The translations under genes and the position numbers were made by a program. From Diatrype stigma (lineage: Eukaryota; Ascomycota; Sordariomycetes; Xylariales; Diatrypaceae): DNA of 64,000 nucleotides. The stretch lies in contig JAKJXP020000036.1 in the NCBI GenBank assembly GCA_022225965.2, positions 248,001-312,000 on the forward strand. The letters are read 5' to 3'. This document shows, in pieces, positions 1-10,304 of the stretch (the first letter of the stretch is position 1; each line of letters starts with the position of its first letter). Under the pieces are notes generated by a model, which was given only the letters and a program-made list of their open reading frames with translations, made no database searches and was not told the DNA's origin.

Positions 1-1039
1 CTTCGCTTTGGCTGACAGCAGGTGCTTTCCTTTTTGCTTGTGGGGAGACCGGTCGCTGGTTTTCACTTTCTACACCATCTTCCGTCTCGTCTGGGTACAG
101 TACACCCATCCTCTCGGCCAAGGCGGCCACCAAGAGACCGCCGGTATCATCTACGACGAGCCACCGTCCCGACTCTGAATCAGGTTCCGTCTTGATGTCC
201 TCGTCATTATTGGGATTTTCTTGATCCCGAGCCGGCTCGTCATTCTCGCACCGGTCCTTGCCGCCGAAATGCACGTTGGCCCAGCAGCCCAGCAGCGCGA
301 CCATCTCCTCCCGCATGTCGAGGATCTTGGACGAGTCCTTCTCCTCCAGCAGCCAATTGCCCAGCATCGGCACGTCGAGCGGCAGCACGCAGAATCGGCG
401 GATGTACTTGCGCGTCTTCAGCAGCTTGTACTTGGCGAGCGCGTACTGGGTCTTCTGGTCCAGTGCGGTGTGCGACAGCATCAGCTTGGCGATCAGGTCC
501 TTGCCCGCATCTGTGCCATCTTTCTTCAGCTGCTCGATCTCCTCCATGCCGAGCGTCTGGCGCGCCGAGACGTCCAGCTGCGCGCGGTCCGTCTTCGCAA
601 CTACGACGCCCGAGTCGGGGTCGACTAGGGAGTACTCGACACCCGTCGGCGTGGCTGTGTCGGCATCTTCGTCTTCGGGGGCTGGCGTGGAAGTCCCTGC
701 CGTGTTGGACGAGCTAGTCGAGGACAAGATGTCGCTGTAAAGTTCGGACGCTGGCACAATACGCAGCCGGTTGAAGCTCTCGTCGTCTTTCCTGTCCAGA
801 AGTTCGTATGTAAGGTGGTACGGCCGCTGGATGATTAGGTTGCTCGGAAAAGAACCGTATTTCCCTAATGATACAGTCCTAAGTTCTATTAGCTACTTGT
901 GTAGTAAAGTGCCTCGTAGAGCGCGGCGACCTATGAGACTTGGGGGGACGAACGTATTAGGCACAACCTGCAGTGTTTTTGTATCTCCTGAGGGCAGCTT
1001 CAGGGCCACCCAGGCATTGGGTTGGACTAATGAGTGCAT
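1..1039 (-). CDS. TRM6: tRNA m1A58 methyltransferase non-catalytic subunit TRM6/Gcd10 (partial)
   Basis: The minus strand encodes the N-terminal part of TRM6, the RNA-binding partner of the catalytic subunit TRM61; together they make m1A58 in tRNAs, including initiator tRNA-Met, in the nucleus. Exon 1 runs 1039..954 and begins MHSLVQPNAW. An intron at 953..879 (75 nt, donor GTTCGT) splices in phase 2 to an exon from 878 to the window edge. The family block VSLGKYGSFPSNLI follows the junction, then RPYHLTYELLD, and later KYKLLKTRKYIRRFCVLPLDV with WANVHFGGKDR. A Ser/Asp/Glu-rich linker separates the two conserved parts. The C-terminus lies outside the window. The start is the first ATG in the conserved frame and matches the usual MHS-type fungal N-terminus. 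Identity is fairly sure from these blocks; the non-canonical donor is the weakest part of the model. Confidence 0.82.
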
Positions 1040-1413
1040 TTCGTGTAGGCCCCAATCTCGGTCTCACGTTTCAGGTCGCAGGTTGCAAAGTCGCGACTTT
1101 CAATGCATACTTGACGTCAGTTATGAAGAAGACGTGATGATGCTGGCAGTATCAAGCAATTGAATTTTCTGGATTTTTTGTCGGGAGGTGACCCCACTAT
1201 AGTTAGAACTTAGCTCCAAATTTGGTGCCCCAGCTCTAGCAGTCTTAGGTGGTGTCTTGGGTGCTTGGGCGCTTCCTCACGACCCCATCACCCACTAAAG
1301 CCCGCTGCGGGGTGCAGTGTAGGACGAGGTGGGGCATCCAGGCACTCAGGTAGCCGTCTGCAGCTTGTCTAGTGACGTACCTATAAGGGATCAAACCCCC
1401 TATTCAAGATTCA
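1040..1413. other. Intergenic stretch upstream of TRM6
   Basis: No gene is visible. It presumably holds the TRM6 promoter, reading leftward. No clear TATA box or RNA gene was found. Confidence 0.4.
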
Positions 1414-2013
1414 ATGTGGACTTGTACTGACTCACTGGCTGATTGGTTACACACAAGAAGCTGGAGGTGGTATAAGGCAGACCGCATCGCACAAGCCGCA
1501 CAAGCCTTTCGGCTATGGAACGGACTGTTGCGAATAAACCCCGACGTGGCATACTACGAGGACAGTGACCCTAGCCCGGCCTTACCCAGCCCTTCATGAG
1601 GAGCTGCTCTGTTGGTTAGAGTCGAGCATCGTGAAGATGCCCTGGAGCGAGTACCTCCGCGACTACGAATACTTTATTGCTTGGACACAGAACCTTCTCT
1701 GGCCTCGGGTCCAGTGGTATCTCTCCAACCCTGCCTCCTAATTCGCAATTGGCAGTGAAAGCAGCACGGCGCCAACTCCCACTTCCAATGCGGTCAGGGC
1801 CTTGTTCCCGCGATGTACGAGGGCCACCGCCCTAGATTCTTCACTAAATACCCGCTTGTTCAGGTCGGCCAAGTGAATCCTAACCCGTTCACGCCGTGGG
1901 TACACAAGGGCGACATGTTTAAGAGCCTCGAATGGGACCTGACCATGACGCAAGATCGTGCAATCAATAGGATAGGGCGCGTGGAAGAGCAGATGGTTGC
2001 GGATGTGATGTGA
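1414..2013 (+). pseudogene. Unrecognised coding-like relic, possibly frameshifted
   Basis: Three successive open stretches on the plus strand look protein-like but do not share a frame. The first (1414..1599) starts MWTCTDSLADWL. The second, open from about 1538 to a stop at 1738-1740, contains LHEELLCWLESS and a Trp/Tyr-rich tail ending YLSNPAS. The third (1813..2013) contains FTKYPLVQVGQVNPNPF. Codon use and residue mix are plausible for real protein, and the breaks could be frameshifts or unrecognised introns. I do not recognise a family. An overlapping minus-strand frame (1738..2109) is weaker. It could equally be chance open frame in non-coding DNA. Confidence 0.22.
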
Positions 2014-2513
2014 TGGAGGGCTCACGGGAGGGAGGGAGAGGAAAGGGAAGAACAGGTATGGCGCAATAAGTCGTGCTTTTCTCCTTTTGCCCTTTCCCTG
2101 CGTTGACACCCGTGAATACTGATCGGATGTTATAGATGCCTAGGTGCAAGAAATCAAGTGTAAATAGATACACACATGAATATATACAAAGAAAATACAA
2201 CCTGTTTCCAACTGTCGCAAATCGGGGCAGGGCGTGCCGTAAGTGAGTTGTGTCCGTCATACAACGAAGTGCTTCGTAATTGCTTATAGTAAAACCGCGG
2301 CCCTTGGGTAGGGTAGTGGCGCAGAGTGGCGCAGGATGTGGCGGAGGTAATATAAAAATTAAATGGGCGCAGTGAAATACACCAAGGACCGGTAACAATT
2401 CGTTTATACATACTTCTAGTAGGCAGGTATTTTGCCTTTCACAAGGTCTCATGTAAACACTCACATATAGTTAAGGGGTTCTCACATAAAACGCCGCTGC
2501 AGCAGTTGGAAAT
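2014..2513. other. Intergenic stretch before the RWD gene
   Basis: Moderately AT-rich, with no supported gene or RNA. It likely carries the promoter and 5' UTR of the rightward gene starting at 2514. Confidence 0.4.
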
Positions 2514-3584
2514 ATGGGCCCCGCCACGACGACACCAGCGGCAGCCCTCCTGCCCAAGGAGCTCATGGAGCTCCAGCTGGGGCAGATCGACCTCCTGATA
2601 GCCATGTACCCCTCGGAAGGCGAGGTGCTTCTCGAGGAGAGCGCCCGGGATACGCTCGATACCCTGAGGGATTGGTGCAGCGGCGAGGAGGAAGACAGCG
2701 GCACTACGCATCGTCAAGATAACAATATTCCGGCCGACGTGTCCGTCGTCCTCAACCTGGAGGTCGCGGAGGAAGGCGGGCCTTCGGCATCCAAGCGTCT
2801 CCAGCTGGACATAACGTGGCCTCTGAGGTGCGAGGGTACTGCTGCTGAGACCGAGCCGCCGAACCCCAGGGTCAGGATACGGCAGCCGGACTGGCTCAGC
2901 CGGGCCGAGACCTCGCGGCTCGCGGCGGAGACAATACCACCGCCGTTCCGCGGCGACGATGGTGATAGTGCGGACGGGGACATCCTCGGAGCCATCGAAC
3001 GCCTCCGAGAGGCGGCGGTCGCATTGGGAGAAGCCCAATCACTGCAGGCCAACACAGCGGTGGAGGAGGGGGACACGGAATTTAGCGGCACAGACAGGAG
3101 GGATAGGGATACGGACGACCCCCTAGTGCGGGCCTGGTTCTACTTCCCGTCGATCAGCACGCGAGCGAAGCGCGACGACCTGGTTTCGCACGCGCCGCGG
3201 CACGGGCTGACGGGGTTCCTGCTGGCGGGCAAGCCGGGGGTGCTGTGCCTGGAGGGCGGGGCGCGCGCCATCGACGCCTACATGCGGTTCATCAAGACGG
3301 AGAGCTGGGGCGACATCCCCGCCCACCAGAAGAAGGTCAGCGAGCGGTGGCGCGAGGTCGGGGCCGGCGCCGGGGGACAGGGACAGGGAGGACCCCCGAG
3401 GCAGCAGCCGCCGCCGCCGCCGCCGCCCCTGGAGCGCGCCTTCGCCGACATGACCGAGATCACCGAGACGCTGGGGGGCGGGGCGAAGCGCGGCGAGCGC
3501 GCCAACCGGAGCGATATGAAGGCCCTGGAGGCCTGGCTGGTCGATAGGGGGCTTGGGGAGGCGTTCGCTCGGGTCTTTATATGA
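2514..3584 (+). CDS. RWD domain plus DUF1115 protein (RWDD2-like)
   Basis: A single-exon frame of 356 residues. The N-terminal ~150 residues fit an RWD domain: ELMELQLGQIDLLIAMYP opens the domain as in other RWD proteins, and strand-like segments follow around residues 75-120. After a charged linker (150-200) comes a DUF1115-like C-terminal domain, with VRAWFYFPSISTRAKR at 206-220 and GLTGFLLAGKPGVLCLEG at 231-248. This order is that of the RWDD2 family, which has no firmly known biochemical role; RWD domains usually mediate protein contacts. A Gly/Gln/Pro-rich insert with a polyproline run sits near residues 285-307. The ATG is the first in frame and leaves the RWD start intact. It converges with methionyl-tRNA synthetase across about 330 bp. 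Family assignment is by motif recall only. Confidence 0.72.
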   Translation: MGPATTTPAAALLPKELMELQLGQIDLLIAMYPSEGEVLLEESARDTLDTLRDWCSGEEEDSGTTHRQDNNIPADVSVVLNLEVAEEGGPSASKRLQLDITWPLRCEGTAAETEPPNPRVRIRQPDWLSRAETSRLAAETIPPPFRGDDGDSADGDILGAIERLREAAVALGEAQSLQANTAVEEGDTEFSGTDRRDRDTDDPLVRAWFYFPSISTRAKRDDLVSHAPRHGLTGFLLAGKPGVLCLEGGARAIDAYMRFIKTESWGDIPAHQKKVSERWREVGAGAGGQGQGGPPRQQPPPPPPPLERAFADMTEITETLGGGAKRGERANRSDMKALEAWLVDRGLGEAFARVFI

Positions 3585-3914
3585 AGCGAGGGCATTACGT
3601 CCTTTTCTTCTCACCAACCAATGTCACAAACTACGGGGTCAAGGCCAATGATAAGAAAGAGCTCATCTATTTCAGTACAATTGCGGAACTGCCTTGCTCC
3701 CTATAAACTACCCCATCAGTCCATTTTCCCTTCCGACGCCCATGGTAATGCCACCGCTTATGTGGCCTTTCCAGATGCCTCACTCAAACCACCCACCCGC
3801 CCGACACGGCAATGCGGCGCAGCACAACATCTAGATCTAGTTGATAAACATAGAAATCCCTTGCCTGTTCGAATAGCAAGATACATTTAAGGTTGAAGAA
3901 AGGTTGCGCTCGCT
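3585..3914. other. Short convergent 3' intergenic region
   Basis: This lies between two converging genes and should hold both 3' UTRs. Nothing else was seen. Confidence 0.5.
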
Positions 3915-6103
3915 TCACTTTCCAGGAGCTGGGCCATCGACCGCCAGCTCCGATACGCCTTTCTCGATAGCATCAGTTTTCACGCCAGCCTCGACGGTCG
4001 CCTCCTGCTTCTGCTGCTTCTTGCGCTGCTTAGCCGCCTTTTTAGCAGCGGCCTTCTCGGCCTCGAGTTGCTTCTGCTTGCGCAGCTCGTCGCCACCGTA
4101 CATGTCGCGCCACTCATCCGCCTTGGACGCGGGGATGATGCTGAAGAGCGCCTCCGCCTTGCCAATGGCCTGACCGGGCTTGATGAAGTCCGCTGTCCAG
4201 GTAGATGGAATGGAGACCTTAGGCTCAACGCCGAGTTGTCGGAATATTGATTCCGCGATGGTGGGCATGTAAGGAGACAAGATGCTAGCAAGGAGATGTA
4301 AAGTGTTGAGGCCAGTGCCGATGACAGCGGCGCAGCGGGCTGGGTCTTCGGCGAGAAGTTGATTGCTGAGCGTGTTATCTTGCAGTAGCTTGTTTCCTCT
4401 CCCTGAAATGGTAAGAATGGTCGCCAAACCAGCACGCAGTTTGTTGTCTTCGAGATTCGAGATGTATGTTTGTAGCAAGGAGTTCACCTCGTCCTTGTAC
4501 GCCTTGAATGCACCATCTGGGTCGCTAAAGGATTCGTAATCGGGCACGACACTATCCATCTTCGCGGCGCAGAATTTGATGATCCGTTGGCTGAAGTTGC
4601 CCAAGTTCTTCAAGAGATCATTATTGTTGCCGTCGATGAACTCTTGCCATCTGAATTCAGAGTCGGCCACTTCGGGCCGTCTTGAGAGAAGATAGTATCT
4701 CCAAATGTCGGCATCGATGCCCGTCTCCTTGGCACTATTTCCGAATACGCCGACATTCCTTGATTTGCTGAACTTGCCGCCTTCATAGTTCAGGTACTCT
4801 GTCGTGGACAACCGACTAACCTTGGTCCAGTTCTCCTTGGTTCCTATTTGAGAAGCTGGGAAGATGATCGTATGGAACCTTATAAGTTCGAGGTTAGTTA
4901 CCACATATTATGCCGTCGACCTTCAGCGAGGAGTACTCACGGTACGTTGTCCTTGCCCATGAACTGGTAGAGGGATACGTTCTCCGGATTCTTCCACCAT
5001 TGCTCCCACTTCGTGCCTGTTAAATCATCCCCATCGGTATATGCCTTGGTAATGGATACGTAACCGATGCACGCGTCGAACCAGCTGTAGTCCATGTCAG
5101 TATTCCTTGCAGAAAGTATTGGAACATCCGAGTTACGCACACATAGAACACTTTGGCCGCATATTCCGCATCATCGAGGCCATCCAGACCCTTCGGAATA
5201 GGCACCCCCCACTTGAGGTCGCGCGTGATACCACGAGCCTGCAAGCCTTTATCGATCCAGGATTTTGTAATAGCGATGCAGTTCGCGCTCCACTCGGCGC
5301 TAGCACCGGAAAACCACTTCACCATCTCGTCCTGAAGAGCGTCTAGACGCAGAAACAGGTGTTTCGTCGCCCGCCTCTCCGGTGTAGCGCCATCTAGCTT
5401 ACAGCGAGGGTTGATCAACCAGCCAGTAGAGCGCTCTCCCTCCTGTTTGTTGTCGCCGCTGGTCTCGACGGGCTGGAGTGGGTCGAGAAGACTGCCGCAG
5501 CGATCGCATTGGTCTCCGCGCGCTCCCGGGTCATGGCACAGGCTGCATTCGCCTTCCACAAAGCGGTCCGCTAGGAAAGATTGGTGAGCGGGGCAGTAAG
5601 GCTGTATCGTCTCGCGCTCTTCGATGTACCCGTTGCGCCAAAGATCCGAGAACACCTTCTGCACGATCTCAGTCTGTTGGACAGTGGGCGTGCGACCGAA
5701 AACATCGAATCCGATGCGGAACCTGGGATATCGTTTGTTAGTTGGCATCTCCGTGGCATCATCGTGGCACAAATGTCCAGTGCCGCTGCGGGAAGACATG
5801 GCCTATGACTCACCAATCGTAGATCTCCTTATGAAGGGCATGGTATTTGGCGCACAAAGAAGCGGGATCCATGCCCTCCTCGAGAGCCTTCGTCTCGCTA
5901 GCGGTGCCATACTCATCAGACCCGCAAACATATACCGTCCGATAGCCTCGTCCTCTGCAATACCGAGCGAAGACGTCGGCCGAGAGGACACTGCCTATGA
6001 TGTTGCCAAGGTGGGGCACATTGTTGACGTAGGGTAAGGCGCTGGTGATTAGAATGTTGCGCGTGTCGGGCGAGGGAAGCACTGGCTCCGTCGAAGTCGC
6101 CAT
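3915..6103 (-). CDS. MES1: Cytosolic methionyl-tRNA synthetase, four exons
   Basis: Charges methionine onto elongator and initiator tRNA-Met (class Ia). The exons are 6103..5814, 5722..5141, 5084..4941 and 4878..3915, giving 659 residues. Introns of 91, 56 and 62 nt join in frame and restore conserved blocks such as KVFYVWFDA. The HIGH-type motif is HLGN at residues 31-34 and the KMSKS-type motif is KFSKS at 374-378. Zinc-finger cysteines sit near 156, 159, 169 and 172. The C-terminus has a Lys/Ala/Gln-rich extension (about 600-640) instead of a recognisable extra tRNA-binding domain. I chose the ATG at 6103 (MATSTEP) rather than an in-frame ATG 39 codons upstream, because the upstream segment is unconserved-looking. 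No mitochondrial transit peptide is evident from this start, so the cytosolic form is preferred. Confidence 0.9.
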
Positions 6104-8023
6104 TGCTCTGGTTGAATGTCGAATCCGACCTCGCTTTTGCCTGGGTAAAGGTGAATGGGTGATGGGAATCGGAGAGGAAAGTTGCAGGTGAGACAGACTT
6201 TCAAGGTTGACAGGCTTCAAGTGGTGCTAGCAGGACTGGCTGACTGGTTCTGATAAAATTCCAGCGTTGGGTAATAGGCGATAGGTAGTATGTATGTAAT
6301 GTACCTAGGTATCGTATGAGTAACAGCCCCGCGAGCTCGGGTCCGCGGGGTCATGGCGGCATTGGTCCCTCCCCTGAGTCCCCTCCCCTCACAAAGCTTA
6401 TCTGATCAGCTTATCTTATCAATTCATCCTGTACACCCATGCTTTCCTAATCGGGCATTACCACATAGAGTCAAGTCCATCTGCCATTGAAGTTGGCAAC
6501 ATTCATTCGTTTTATATTCTATAAAAACAATGGGTTTCGTATTTCATCCTTCGGACCGGATGATATACTAGTATATTATTGCTATGTATCCACTCAGGGA
6601 GGTTAGGGCTCAACATCGTCTCAACCTCGATACCTTAGAAGTTAGCAGCATTGGGTCGGTGTTATGGCAATGGACGGAGACAGCTCATAATCTGAAGTTA
6701 CTTAGCCAATATCTAGGAGAACGCGTTCAATTCTAACTGGGAGTGAAGAAACAGGAAACATAGCCATAATGGCAGAAGCCACACACATTTGTATATACAA
6801 GGTTGTAAAGCTAACCAAGGCTGCCCCCATTCCCACAATACGAAGGCTCTTTCTCCTATCACTCAGGTTGTAACAGTCAGCAAGTCTCTATTGAGCCTAA
6901 GGGTGGCTACGAGTATAATAAGCCCCTATACAACCGGAGTTAGTTTCGTATCAGTCACCTTGTATAAGGATATGATTATAAGTATATACTCAAGCAACGA
7001 ATCTCTTTTCGTCCCCATTGTCAGTAGCAAGTCATTGTAGCATCGTGGATTCGACATATGCTACAATTACAGTCATCCTCCCATGCTTGTATCGTAACAC
7101 AATCGGGCTACACTTGGTGAGGTAAAGGATAACAAGCTATTTACTATTGTATCTAGCAGCCGGATGCTCGAGCTGTCGTAAAGCATCGAAAGCCATATGA
7201 CCCCACCTGAAATGGTCATATTGTATTAGAAATGGCCTACAATGGGAAGATAGAGGAACGGTGGCCTTGTATTCAGGAAAATGGTGCAGGCTCGAAATGG
7301 CCGGTGACCTAGGTACTATTTATCTAGCCTATACTATCATACCTAAAGTTTAACGTGTGACTATCTACGTGACCTGATTAGCGATGGTTGTTGAATAGGA
7401 TGTCCTAGATATTGAAGTCAACGCCATTCGAGGCATTATTGTTCTGATACAAAATTAGTACATTGAACAGATTTGAGTGATGAATAATTGATCTGATTAA
7501 GCAAGGAGTTTTTAGTGCTATAACAGTGGTAAGAGCACACATGACGAACGTTCGGCTGGCCCAACCTTGCGAGGACAATAGGGTACTCAACATAGTCATA
7601 ATACGAAGTTGTTACTATTGTAACACCAAGGCAGTGTGTATTGAATTTAAAGTCTGCCACATGGGCATCACCGTTGGCAAGTAATCAACCTATTGTCTTT
7701 TCGAAGCTTGGACCCACGAGAGGTTTAACACGAAATCCAGATTTACTACTTAAGCATCTTCCACCTCACATGAAGTTTCTATCTCTTAATACTTTCTAGG
7801 ACAGAACAGAGAGTTGCAGAAGAGACTACTCCGAATCAATCACGACCAGTCGACAAATTTCTATTTTTTCCACTGCGGCAACTACATCCTTGACCTCCTA
7901 AGAAGTTAACTGATTCGACTCTCCCCTCGCTGTTCTATTGTAAGTAGGCACATCACTCAGTCTCTTATCTCGAAGATACTAACCATCACAGCTTCCAGCA
8001 TACCATCCTTCATATATACGAAA
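6104..8023. other. Long intergenic region with the 5' leader of the next gene
   Basis: The region holds no open frame I would call a gene. The 3' 200 bp includes the probable 5' UTR intron described separately. The rest is mixed, moderately AT-rich sequence without repeats that I could see. Confidence 0.4.
7940..7991 (+). other. Probable 5' UTR intron
   Basis: A GTAAGT donor at 7940 pairs with an ACAG acceptor ending at 7991. A CTAAC branch-type site lies about 10 nt before the acceptor. The 52-nt size matches coding introns elsewhere in the window. It ends 32 nt before the ATG at 8024, so it would sit in the leader of that gene. Confidence 0.55.
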
Positions 8024-8365
8024 ATGGGCAACGGCGGAAAGTACCACGGCGGACACGGCGGCGCAGGCAAAGATTTGCCCCCGCTCAACGAGATCAACTG
8101 CTGCAGCATGGCTGGACCTTCACGAATCCGTTACAACGAGAACGACCTCCCCATCGTCTGCAGAGGTGGAAAAGGCTTACCCAACAAGAACAAGCTAGAG
8201 AACCCCAAAGCCCTCGAGCCATCTTTCAAGACCAACCCTATTGCCATGACGAAGCCCGGTGGTTCACTGAAGGACTACAAGGTACCTATGGGACCTGGTG
8301 GTAGCAAGGTTCAAGGAAACCAACAGAAGCCAACCATGGTCAAGAAAAAACCGTCTCCTAAGTAG
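8024..8365 (+). CDS. Small glycine/lysine-rich hypothetical protein (113 aa)
   Basis: A 113-residue protein starting MGNGGKYHGGHGG. The N-terminus is Gly/His-rich, followed by NEINCCSMAG with a vicinal Cys pair, a block RYNENDLPIVCRGGKGLP, then a Lys/Pro-rich basic tail ending KKKPSPK. No signal peptide, membrane segment or known domain is visible. The MG start is a possible N-myristoylation context but lacks the usual Ser/Thr at position 6. The upstream leader intron and pyrimidine-rich promoter-like DNA argue that this is transcribed. Function unknown. Confidence 0.55.
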   Translation: MGNGGKYHGGHGGAGKDLPPLNEINCCSMAGPSRIRYNENDLPIVCRGGKGLPNKNKLENPKALEPSFKTNPIAMTKPGGSLKDYKVPMGPGGSKVQGNQQKPTMVKKKPSPK

Positions 8366-9109
8366 TGGAGAGGATGTAATATCACGATGGAATCCGCGGA
8401 TCTGAGATGCGTGGGAATGAGGAATGATCAACGAGATACGAGTAGCCTAGGACTCAGGGACATGACTATCAGAGAAGGACACATGATTCTACACCAAGAC
8501 ATTCTCTAATGCTCACTTCGATGCTTTAGAGCAGGGCTATCCTAACTAGATGGAGAGACGGGAATTCAGCAAGGGGCAGCCCTTGAGAAATTAGTTGAGT
8601 AGCTTGACAATCAGAAGTTACAGACATATTCGTCTGAATTCCGTTATAAAATGTGCTTTCTTATAAGTGGCAAAGATAGTGTCATAATGAATGATAGATA
8701 GGCAAGTAATCTTCTTAAAGCTGACTTGGGGTGGGGGTGCCTACGAAGCAAGATTCAAGCAAACATGTAAAAGGAGACGCGGGGTACGAAATATGGCTGT
8801 ATATGTACATAAAAATCCTATAAATGCAAAATTTTATACATATGAGGTAAGGGTTGCAAAGTATACACACGAAGAAATGGAAATCTAAATGTAGGTCCCT
8901 CCTGACGATTCGTTACCACTTACCAAACCGGTCTTCATAAGAGGAAAGTAATTGAATACAACCCCTTCGACTCCTTGACCGCGCGTAAGTACTTAACTAA
9001 ACTGGGATCGAAACGCGCTATCCGCTCGTGAAAACCTCATAGACTCTCTCGACAACTATCCGTACAGCTAGGTTTGTAACCACAGGGGATTGAGGACCAA
9101 ACCTCTAGT
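8366..9109. other. Convergent intergenic region
   Basis: The 3' sides of the small protein gene and the GH16-like gene face each other here. A short plus-strand frame at 8691..8888 has no coding character. No repeat or RNA was recognised. Confidence 0.45.
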
Positions 9110-10172
9110 CTACTGAGTGGTGATCTCGATCCATTGGATCTGCATTTCAGCGCTGCCGCCAACTTCCACTGCAAGCGACCAATTGGTTAGTTGCATAGAA
9201 CCGGACGAAAGAAGGTACTTGCGAGACAAGGGTTGCGGAAGGAAGGGAAAGGAGACATCGCCAAAACGTACTGTTGCCAGACCAAGAGCCGCCGTCGCTC
9301 CAGGCGTTGAAGACAAGGGTGGTCGGGTCGACGGGGGCTTGGAACTGGATCGAGGCCACCTTTTGCCCGTCCACGTACCAATCCGACGATCCGGGAGTCC
9401 ACTCCAGGGTGTGCTCCTGCCAGGTGTTCCAAGATGTTGGGAGAGTTGCCGTGACTGAATGTGTATGTTGTGGTCAGTCTTTCTTCTTGTCTTTATATCG
9501 TTTCCTTCCTGTCCAAGGACCAGGCTTACCAGTTGCCTCAGGAAACTCCTGATCGCCGTCGTACGATGGCTGGTTGGTGTAGTGGGCGATGTTGTCGGCC
9601 TCCTTGGTCAGGATCTCGAGGTCGGCCTCCTGCACCTTGCCGCCGTCGGGGAGGTAGTAGGTGAACATGGCGGTGCAGGCGCCGGCGTCGCCGACGGTGC
9701 GGGCGCGCATCTTCATCGTGACGTACTGGTAGTCGTTGCGGCGGGACTCGATCTGGGCGGCGGACTGGAAGCCATCATGGCGGACGGTGCGCATCGTCAG
9801 GAAGGTCTCGTCGGCCGCGGCCCCGGCGTCCGTGTTCTGCTGGATGTAGATGTTGTTGAGGCTGTTGGTCATCCGCGTCGGCGCGTCGTCCGAGGCGTCC
9901 TTGCTCCAGCTCTGCAGCGACCACACGTCGTTCCACTCCGCCGTGCTAAAGTACTCGTGCGTCGCCCCCGCGCCCTGGCTCTGCGCGAAGTCTGCGATCG
10001 GCGCCGGCACGCTCGGGTTGGCGATCTTGGTGAAGTCCCACCTCTGCACGTTCTGCTGCCGAGCTACGGGGGCCGGGCCCCGCGCCTTGAAGGCACCGTG
10101 GGATCCCCCGGGCCGTGCGGCTGCTACGGCGGCTGAGGAGGACACAAGAAGACTTAGAAAGAGGTTCTGCAT
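9110..10172 (-). CDS. Secreted GH16-type concanavalin A-like glucanase
   Basis: Exons 10172..9530, 9454..9272 and 9168..9110 join to 294 residues. Introns are 75 and 103 nt with GTAAGC and GTACGT donors. A signal peptide is clear (MQNLFLSLLVSSSAAVAAA). The catalytic signature of GH16, E-x-D-x-E, is present as EADLE at residues 182-186 (E182, D184, E186). Flanking strands include YVTMKMRART before it and HTLEWTPGSSDWYVDGQKV after it, as in the beta-jelly-roll fold. These enzymes cut or transfer beta-glucans in the wall or in plant material; the exact substrate cannot be told. I moved the start from an in-frame upstream ATG to the one opening the signal peptide. A TATA-like box lies about 125 bp upstream. 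Confidence 0.82.
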
Positions 10173-10295
10173 TATGCCGTTTTTGATTTGTGAAGTGGCA
10201 AGGTAATAGTAATTATATTTGATATTCAAGCTGTTCGTATGTGTGTCTACTCGGCTGTGAGACCCATCTGATATGAAAGACCCGGGAGACTCATG

Positions 10296-10304
10296 TTTAT
10301 ATAG
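10296..10304 (-). promoter_or_regulatory. TATA-like box of the GH16-type gene
   Basis: On the minus strand this reads CTATATAAA. It sits about 125 bp before the ATG at 10172, a reasonable distance for a fungal TATA element with a short 5' UTR. Confidence 0.42.

Noticed and set aside
221..740. Long plus-strand open frames opposite TRM6
   Set aside because: Antisense shadows of the GC-rich TRM6 exon; the minus strand has the conserved protein blocks.
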